Of a stretch of DNA of 23,363 bases, positions 17,802 to 23,363 are shown one piece after another; position 1 is the first letter of the stretch; every line of letters starts with the position of its first letter. The position numbers and the translations under genes were made by a program. The notes under the pieces are model-generated. The model saw only the letters and a program-made list of their open reading frames with translations. It was not told the origin of the DNA and searched no databases. Origin of the DNA: Gracilaria caudata (Eukaryota > Rhodophyta > Florideophyceae > Gracilariales > Gracilariaceae). The stretch spans positions 1-23,363 of the forward strand of contig JASCIV010000350.1 of the NCBI GenBank assembly GCA_030374735.1, written 5' to 3'.

Positions 17802-19054
17802 GGGGCTTTCCAGCGACGTGTTGTAAGGCAGTAGTGGTGCCAATAGTGAACCTGATGAAAGAAGTTGTGACAAGCAATGGTGCAATACTGTATGGCTGAA
17901 GCTCACTTGGGAAATGCTCGGAGTTCCGCCCAAAGTTCGGTGCTTGTAAGGTTATCCACTCGCAACCAACGAGGAAGCGCAAGTTCTGTCAGGGCGACGG
18001 GCATCATGATGATATTTGCCAGTGCAAAGTTAGCGTGCGTATTGTATGTTTCATCAAGAGCAGAGAATTACAATGTGTAACGTAAGAATGGTTTCGCGAT
18101 ACAAGACGTGGCCTCTCTTCGTTCACCGCCGTTTCTCGCCGAGAACCGTCGACTCTCGGCATTACAGGTGCAGTGCATTGCACCCGGCGCATGCACTACG
18201 GTTGCCGTCGAACGGCATTGGATGGCGAGTCGACCGTTTCCGGGTTATCTACATGGCCGTTGTATGGAGGGGATCACCGAGGTTTCATAGAAGCTGTGTG
18301 AGAAGCATGTTTGCCAAGTGGCCGTCTTTAAAAAGGTGAATGAAAATGTGATGAGGAAGGCTTCACCAGCCAGCTCAGCTTCACCTCGAATTACCATGGG
18401 ACTGCACGTTGTCATTCATTGGTTGGCTTGATGCGCGTGTCTCGTGGCACGCTCTCTAGGCATTCCATGAATCCGTTCGCAGCTTGCTATCATAGCAATT
18501 GTATGCATGGCAATCCATGAGGTTCACGTAAGGCTGTTAAGATGGCTGTCATCAGGATAACATAGATGGTCCGACAGAAACGGAACGTTGCATGTCGCAA
18601 AATACCGTAGCGTTTAGCGTTCCCTTGCAGCAAACACGAGGCCCATCTCTGTACCTTCGCAAAATTTGACCTTACGTAGTGTGACGAATGTTTTATCAAG
18701 GTTTAAAGTTGGCCACACATCGCCTGATTAAATTGGTTTTTCAAAGACGTACAGTATCTCACAAGAAAACGCTTGCGTTCTGTTCGCCATTTTGATGAAC
18801 ACGTGGGTCTTCAGAGCGTTCTAAGTTGCGACTAGCATTCTACCCCCGTTAACATCATGTAGAGGACGAGGTTGACGGAGACATAATATATTATATGGAT
18901 TCTGCTCCAGTTGAAACGGTAAACTGGAGAGAGATTTCCGGAAGGACGTGCCGTCGCGGTTTATGCTGCATTAATTGTGCAAATGCTTTTTGCTGCGTTG
19001 CGTGTTTGGCTGCCAATGCACCGGACTCCGGATTATCCAAAACCTTCGGTCACC

Positions 19055-19066
19055 GGGGGGGGGGGG
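19055..19066. repeat. G12 homopolymer
   Basis: Twelve G in a row in otherwise balanced DNA. A length error here would be easy and would shift the small frames that cross it. Confidence 0.9.
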
Positions 19067-19480
19067 CAAACTTTGCGATACCCTTGTATACTATTTCAGC
19101 CAACCCATAGAACTAGTGCCACCGACATACGAGCTTTGTCATTCGCAAGAAACATGAACAGCATCAGCTTATCCCCGTAATTGTGTCGTTGTTGCACTTG
19201 ACAAGTTGAACATTCATGATCTGGGTCAATCTTGATTCTATTCCATTTACGTAGTGTAGGCCTGTTCAAAAAGGAGTGCAACGAATACTTCAAAGTATGG
19301 ATTTAGTGGATGAAGAAGACGGGGTGTGGTACTTCCGCAGAATGTGCTTAGAATTCCCAAGTTGCAAACGCCCGCCACTCCGCACAATAAGCACAAGCGA
19401 CTAAGCATAATTTAAGCTGCAGTGACATCTCGAAGAGAAACTGAGAAATGTTCCATTTGAAAAACCTCGTGCTGCCATCT

Positions 19481-19503
19481 TCATCATCATCTTCTTCTTC
19501 TTC
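19481..19503. repeat. TCA/TTC triplet tract
   Basis: TCATCATCAT followed directly by four TTC-type triplets, in the intergenic region. Confidence 0.85.
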
Positions 19504-19704
19504 GTTATAGACTTTAGTGCTCGTTTTTTGTCATAATATAGAAGAATTATCTTGAAAGAAAGTTCTCTTTCTTTAGGAAGGCCAAAAATTTCTGCGTTAA
19601 AGCGCAGCGTAGTAAGAGATGCCCTACGTCCTCTTTATGATTGTGCTGTCATATCTCTTACGTACAAGCACGGGGTCGCAAGTTCAACGTCCTTCACGAT
19701 ACTC

Positions 19705-20466
19705 CTATCCTAGGCGTGAGTTTTGAGACCCCCTATTTTCTACTATCCACGGAAAAGCTGTGATAGGAAGTTCATCAACACCATTCCACTGAAATACCGT
19801 TTTCATCAAAGGACAACTTGTAGCATATCCATGCTGCCTCCTGTAAGGGTTTCTCGCTTGTTTCTTCTTTCCTAGAACGGCATCGATGCCAGCAGCATCC
19901 CCACGAAAGAGCTGAAGGGTTTTTTGCTCTGCACGCTCCGCATCTTGCCTATCTGAAGGTTCCCCCACGCCTTCAAACACAAACTTAGACAATGGCCATC
20001 TAATGCTTTCTACGTGGAACACAAAGCGTTCACGCTTGAAAGGCCATGAAATGATCGTTAGTTGCGTTGGAAATCGACCCACACATTCGTAAAATCTACC
20101 GATTCCAAACAACACATTGTCATAAGAGTCGCGCGAGAATTCTTCGGTAGTGGTGCGTGACGCCACTTCTTCAAATCCCCAGAAGCGGTGAACAATAGCA
20201 AGATCGTGATATCCGTGCGCCTCAGACAGAAGATGTGGGTAACGGGTTTGTCCACCGCTGAAAATGAGAAGACTCGAAGGATCGGAAGCAGCCAGTTCCA
20301 CGCCGCGCCGAATATGTAGTATGAACTGAGAAGGTTCCTTCAGTTGGAATGACTGCAAGGCCCATCCTGACGGATTGGTTGCGGCGATAGGACTTATATC
20401 GCGCCCTCCGAGATATACGGCATGACCGCACACCACAATGGCGTGCGTGGCTTTGCTGAAATCCAT
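19705..20466 (-). CDS. DUF218 (YdcF/ElyC-like) protein
   Basis: A 253-residue intronless protein of the eukaryotic DUF218 branch, widespread in fungi and also in algae and plants; its biochemical role is not established. Conserved blocks appear in order: HAIVVCGHAVYLGG (8-21), a segment with FQLKEPSQFILHIRRGVELA (40-59), LLIFSGGQTRYPHLLSEAHGY (66-86), EEFSRDSYDNVLFGIGRFYE (108-127), and LTIISWPFKRERF (136-148) followed by IRWP. These follow the Rossmann-like fold of the bacterial YdcF family (beta strand then Gly-rich turn, SGG, Glu-x-x-Ser and a final strand with basic residues). No signal peptide or membrane segment is seen, so it is probably cytosolic. The start at ATG 20466 is a few residues before the first strand, as in relatives. 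The tail after about 230 is variable. Confidence 0.85.
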   Translation of the reverse strand: MDFSKATHAIVVCGHAVYLGGRDISPIAATNPSGWALQSFQLKEPSQFILHIRRGVELAASDPSSLLIFSGGQTRYPHLLSEAHGYHDLAIVHRFWGFEEVASRTTTEEFSRDSYDNVLFGIGRFYECVGRFPTQLTIISWPFKRERFVFHVESIRWPLSKFVFEGVGEPSDRQDAERAEQKTLQLFRGDAAGIDAVLGKKKQARNPYRRQHGYATSCPLMKTVFQWNGVDELPITAFPWIVENRGSQNSRLG

Positions 20467-20975
20467 AACTTGGAGCTTGTTGGAAAGTTGGGAGTTAAGA
20501 AAACGATTGTGTGCAATGATCGCTGTGAGGAATGTTGATTTATGTAAGCTATGGATACGTGTTTCAGTTGCAGTTATGTTGCGTGAATGTCAAAAATGGT
20601 TGGCACAGATCCTCTGGCCTTTCGAGTTGAAGAAAAGTGTAGAAGCGCTTTGGCGTCTCGCAGACCCGGCAAGACGCCGTCGCTTGAGCAGACAAGGACA
20701 GCCGGATGCGATGGACAGTTTGCCCTAGTTGTGAAACAGAAGCACAAAACGCACCGTGGGCTCAGGGTTGAATGTTCTAGTTGAGCGCATTCATCACAGA
20801 TCAAAGCTACCAAAGGTACTAGATACGTCCGTTCCTTGACGGTATCTAGTTGCACCGTAGTTAGTTCGAATCAGCCGCAGACTACAAAATGTCGTCATGA
20901 TTTTCAAACGCTCACGGCGAAATGGACAGGCAGCGAGAGAACACACAAACAGCACCGATAGCCACGCTGACGCGG
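20467..20975. other. Intergenic region upstream of the DUF218 gene
   Basis: About 0.5 kb between two minus-strand genes: 3' end of the basic protein gene and promoter of the DUF218 gene. It carries the hairpin at 20818-20850. Small open frames have no recognisable content. Confidence 0.6.
20818..20850. repeat. Inverted repeat (ACTAGATAC / GTATCTAGT)
   Basis: Perfect 9-bp arms, continued inward by a bulged G and a GTC/GAC pairing, leaving an 8-base loop. It lies about 125 bases beyond the stop of the basic protein gene, so it would be in its 3' UTR if transcribed. Confidence 0.8.
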
Positions 20976-21773
20976 TCATTGCATGCGGCACGCAGTATCA
21001 GCTGTTCGGTACGAGTGATGAGACGTGATGAGATCACTTGCTTGCATGCCTGTGAGCGGCACAGCAAGAACCCTGGCTGTGCGTCGAAGCTGATCAATAG
21101 CATTGAGAAGGTGCGTCCGATGCTCGTAAGGCCCGCAAACCGCGAACACAACAGCGCCTGCATCAAAGCCGTGGTGAAATGCAGCTACGCCCTGTCCAAA
21201 CCCGCCGGAGGATACATAGTCGACAGAGATCTCCCTCTTTGCAATGAACACGGGCGATGAAAGTGCGGTCACCTCCGATATGATTTGTAGTCGAGCGGTA
21301 TCTAACAGGGCAGCAGACGCCAAATTGGCGTGCACGGCTCGGACATAACCAACACACGGCCCGCAAAAGAGCGAAAAGCAATCAGAGATGTGCGAGGTGC
21401 ACCAGTCGGACGGCACGACAAACGAAACGAATCCATCATTCACCCTTCTCTCATTAACGGCAGCGAGCTTGTTTGCGGCGACGATAGGTGTAACAATCCT
21501 ATCGGGCGTGGCGCCATTGTTCTCAGGCTTATGCTGAGCAGTCTGTGATCGTGGTCGCTTGTCATTGGTAGCAAATTCTACAATCTTCTGCAACGCGCCC
21601 GGCCGATTGCGATTCACAACGGGCGTAGTAGAAGCATCGTCCTTGGACCGTCTATAGAGCAGCTTTCGCGAAGCGCGAGCGCCAGAAGCGCGCGGCGACG
21701 GCGTGGACTCGAAGGACGAGGAGCGTGGCGAAGCAGGGCGAAGCGCGGAGAGAATGCGTTTGCGGAGGGGCAT
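20976..21773 (-). CDS. Unrecognised protein with basic Ser/Arg-rich N-terminus
   Basis: I do not recognise a family. The 265-residue frame begins with ATG and has no visible intron. Residues 1-110 are rich in Arg, Ser, Pro and Ala with few acids (MPLRKRILSALRPASPRSSS), which could be an organelle-targeting leader or a disordered nuclear segment. Residues 115-250 look like a folded alpha/beta domain with alternating hydrophobic strands (DGFVSFVVPSDW, FDAGAVVFAVCGPYEHR, RVLAVPLTGM) and four Cys in a stretch of about 50 residues. It is divergent from the URB1-like gene, sharing a promoter region of about 0.4 kb. The coding sense is supported by length, ATG and smooth composition, but it could extend or be spliced differently at its 3' end. 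Confidence 0.5.
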   Translation of the reverse strand: MPLRKRILSALRPASPRSSSFESTPSPRASGARASRKLLYRRSKDDASTTPVVNRNRPGALQKIVEFATNDKRPRSQTAQHKPENNGATPDRIVTPIVAANKLAAVNERRVNDGFVSFVVPSDWCTSHISDCFSLFCGPCVGYVRAVHANLASAALLDTARLQIISEVTALSSPVFIAKREISVDYVSSGGFGQGVAAFHHGFDAGAVVFAVCGPYEHRTHLLNAIDQLRRTARVLAVPLTGMQASDLITSHHSYRTADTACRMQ

Positions 21774-22195
21774 GGTCGCGTCGACGACGCAACGCCATGC
21801 GCGAAGAGCGCGCCACAGCAGGCCGATGGCGGCCGCACTGCGCTTCTCTACAAATCTACACGCGCTTCCACTGCGGCGGAGTCGTGGGTGCCGACACTGA
21901 CTGTCGAGTAATCACCAGAGTATCTACGATCGTACCGCGCAAAGGGAAGCTCTCACGCAGAGTTGTCGTGTGTTGGACCGCTCCTCTTGCGCGCGACGTG
22001 GCACGTGCGCGCTCCACCGATGCAACCCTTGCTTCGTGCGTTGCCTCGTCCGTCCGCCCGCAGACACGCACTGTAAACAAGCATTACAGCCTTTGATCCC
22101 TCCGTTGTGCGTAATATCTGAAAATGCGCAGGTCCCCATCCGCCCCGCCAGCGCTCCGCCTCGGCCGTTGGTTGCGAGAGCGACGCGATCGCGAC
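21774..22195. promoter_or_regulatory. Divergent GC-rich promoter region
   Basis: A 0.42-kb region between the basic protein gene (minus) and the URB1-like gene (plus), more GC-rich than its surroundings and with many CG dinucleotides. No TATA box is evident for either gene, consistent with a CpG-rich bidirectional promoter. The open frames on both strands here have no recognisable content. Confidence 0.5.
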
Positions 22196-23363
22196 ATGGC
22201 GTACGTCGACGATCTCAAGTTCACCTTCGACGCCGCCCATTTTTGTGAACAGCTCACCGCAGCTATCGGCCATGGCCGTTTTTCCAGCGAAGTCGCCCTC
22301 AAGCAACCCTCCGCGCTACCTGCTGCCTCAACCGCTCTCCACAAGTTTCTCGCGCACGCCAAATCAGACAACGCCCCCGATGTCATCGCCGCCTACGTTT
22401 CGTACAGTCCTCGCGCCGCCGAGCTTTTCAACTCTTTGCGGGCTGTCACCATCGATCCGTCCGTCGCTTCCGTCGCGCTTGAATGTATCATTGAGATTGT
22501 TCGGTACTCGTTGAAATCTGACAAGCCTCCAGAGGCTATTGAGCGAGTCAGATCTGTTGTACGAAATGTCGTCAGAACGTACGCTCCACTCATCACTGAT
22601 GTGCTTGTCAAGGATAAGCGCGCGTGCGCAAGAAAGGCGCTCGAGTTGCTGCGATTGACCGCAATGTGTCACCCACTTCTGGCCAAGGAGCTGGTTAACA
22701 AGTATGACTTTTCATCCAAACGTCTGGCTTCAATTCTATGCTCCAAGAATAACAACTACTGCAGAATGCCATTTCTCGACCTTTTGTTTTCTGTGATCAC
22801 ATGTTCAAAGCGGGATGTACATTTTTCTCTTTCGCTCAACGCAAGAGAGCTGCTCATAACATGCTTGAGCACTATCACGCAGCGCGCAATCAAAGAAGCA
22901 AACGAACACACCTCTGCTACCAAGTCCTCCTCAACATCAGCGAAGTCCACCGTAAAGGAACAAAAAGCAGCGCTCCCGGGCTACGTTCAGAAAAGGGAAC
23001 TTATTGCATCCATCAACTACCTATTGGCGCTTCAAAAGCATTTGTTTGACGACATGCCAAAGCACGTGCGACGCAAAACGTTTGCAGCCCCAATCTGTGT
23101 CATGTTGGCAAAAATTGCGTGCACGGACCTGCCGCCAACGTCCGTTGCACCTCGACAGGTGCAAGATGATCAGAAGGCTCTTCGTGAAACCGCTGGGAAG
23201 TTGTTCATTGCGTTTGCGACAGATGTTGATGGTTCTATGTTGAGACAAGCAGCAGATGCTTTACTTGCAACAGCGCTTACCCACGGCGGTGCAGCTGCAA
23301 CGTCGTTCACTGTAAAGGCTATTGAAGCGCAACCACGTCTATCTATTCTGCTCCTGGATTATG
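22196..23363 (+). CDS. URB1: URB1/Npa1-like ribosome biogenesis protein, 5' part
   Basis: Partial: 389 codons are open to the window edge, with no stop or intron. URB1 (yeast Npa1) is a large nucleolar helical-repeat protein needed for early 60S pre-ribosome assembly. Residues 85-225 match the N-terminal domain in pattern: repeated hydrophobic helices, then ALELLRLTAMCHPLLAKELV, NKYDFSSKRLASILCSK, and CRMPFLDLLFSVI with the Arg-x-x-Phe feature. A Ser/Thr/Lys linker (238-258) precedes further helices (LIASINYLLALQKHLFDD). URB1 proteins usually exceed 1,000 residues, so most of the gene is missing. ATG 22196 has a strong context (GCGACATGG) and begins a natural N-terminus (MAYVDDLKF). An in-frame ATG at 22124, the first after an upstream TAA, would add 24 mostly Arg-rich residues. 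Identification is by eye on a weakly conserved family; another helical-repeat protein is possible. Confidence 0.6.
   Translation, partial: MAYVDDLKFTFDAAHFCEQLTAAIGHGRFSSEVALKQPSALPAASTALHKFLAHAKSDNAPDVIAAYVSYSPRAAELFNSLRAVTIDPSVASVALECIIEIVRYSLKSDKPPEAIERVRSVVRNVVRTYAPLITDVLVKDKRACARKALELLRLTAMCHPLLAKELVNKYDFSSKRLASILCSKNNNYCRMPFLDLLFSVITCSKRDVHFSLSLNARELLITCLSTITQRAIKEANEHTSATKSSSTSAKSTVKEQKAALPGYVQKRELIASINYLLALQKHLFDDMPKHVRRKTFAAPICVMLAKIACTDLPPTSVAPRQVQDDQKALRETAGKLFIAFATDVDGSMLRQAADALLATALTHGGAAATSFTVKAIEAQPRLSILLLDY

Larger units (their letters stand above)
17802..19704. other. Long intergenic region, Hog gene to DUF218 gene
   Basis: About 1.9 kb without a gene I can support. The left part should hold the Hog promoter and the right part the 3' end of the DUF218 gene. 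A 97-codon Arg-rich plus frame (18046-18339) and a 71-codon Cys-rich plus frame (18895-19110, just after an AT-rich ATAATATATTATATGG patch) start with ATG but resemble nothing known. A G12 run and a TCA/TTC triplet tract are present. Confidence 0.55.

Noticed and set aside
18046..18339. 97-codon Arg-rich ATG frame
   Set aside because: No recognisable motif, no homologue known to me, and no supporting promoter or splice features; may be chance in a locally GC-rich patch.
18895..19110. 71-codon Cys-rich ATG frame after an AT-rich patch
   Set aside because: Crosses a G12 run whose length is unreliable, has no known Cys spacing pattern, and other frames across the same run are equally open.

Overview
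This window is nuclear DNA of a eukaryote, most probably an alga. The genes are separate, lie on both strands and have GT-AG introns (three in calmodulin, two in MPP-alpha, at least one of only 43 nt in a membrane-protein gene). One gene encodes an HCF173-like protein (atypical short-chain dehydrogenase with a CIA30 insert), a family tied to plastid psbA expression, so the host is likely photosynthetic. The Hedgehog-type Hint (Hog) protein and the SCA7-finger/SHAQKYF-MYB protein do not suggest a land plant. I cannot name the species; a red alga or another unicellular alga is a guess.

Layout: a 40-G homopolymer at the left edge; calmodulin (+, 163-936); a convergent SHAQKYF-MYB regulator with an SCA7-type zinc finger and long Pro/Ser/Met repeats (-, 2012-3808); the HCF173-like plastid protein (-, 4263-5798); a small single-pass membrane protein with an unresolved 5' end (-, 6583-7318); mitochondrial processing peptidase alpha subunit (+, 8284-10280); an F-box/leucine-rich protein (-, 10993-12738); a PWWP-domain protein (+, from 14001) whose 3' end may continue through a micro-intron; a secreted Hog-domain protein (-, 16512-17801); a DUF218/YdcF-like protein (-, 19705-20466); an unrecognised basic protein (-, 20976-21773); and the start of an URB1/Npa1-like ribosome-biogenesis protein running off the right edge (+, 22196 onward).

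The genes do not form one pathway. They are ordinary eukaryotic neighbours, arranged as convergent pairs (CAM/MYB, MPPA/F-box, PWWP/Hog) and divergent pairs (membrane protein/MPPA, F-box/PWWP, basic protein/URB1) with 0.4-1.9 kb between them. Base composition is mosaic: about the first 5.9 kb is very GC-rich with many GCGC/CGCG runs, the middle is much more balanced, and GC rises again around 21.6-22.4 kb at the divergent promoter of the last two genes. No tRNA, rRNA, CRISPR array or intact transposable element was recognised.

The most notable item is the Hog protein. It keeps the Hedgehog autoprocessing cysteine and TxxH motif, but appears to have His where Hedgehog has the Asp needed for cholesterol transfer, and it is joined to an N-terminal domain unrelated to the Hedgehog signal.
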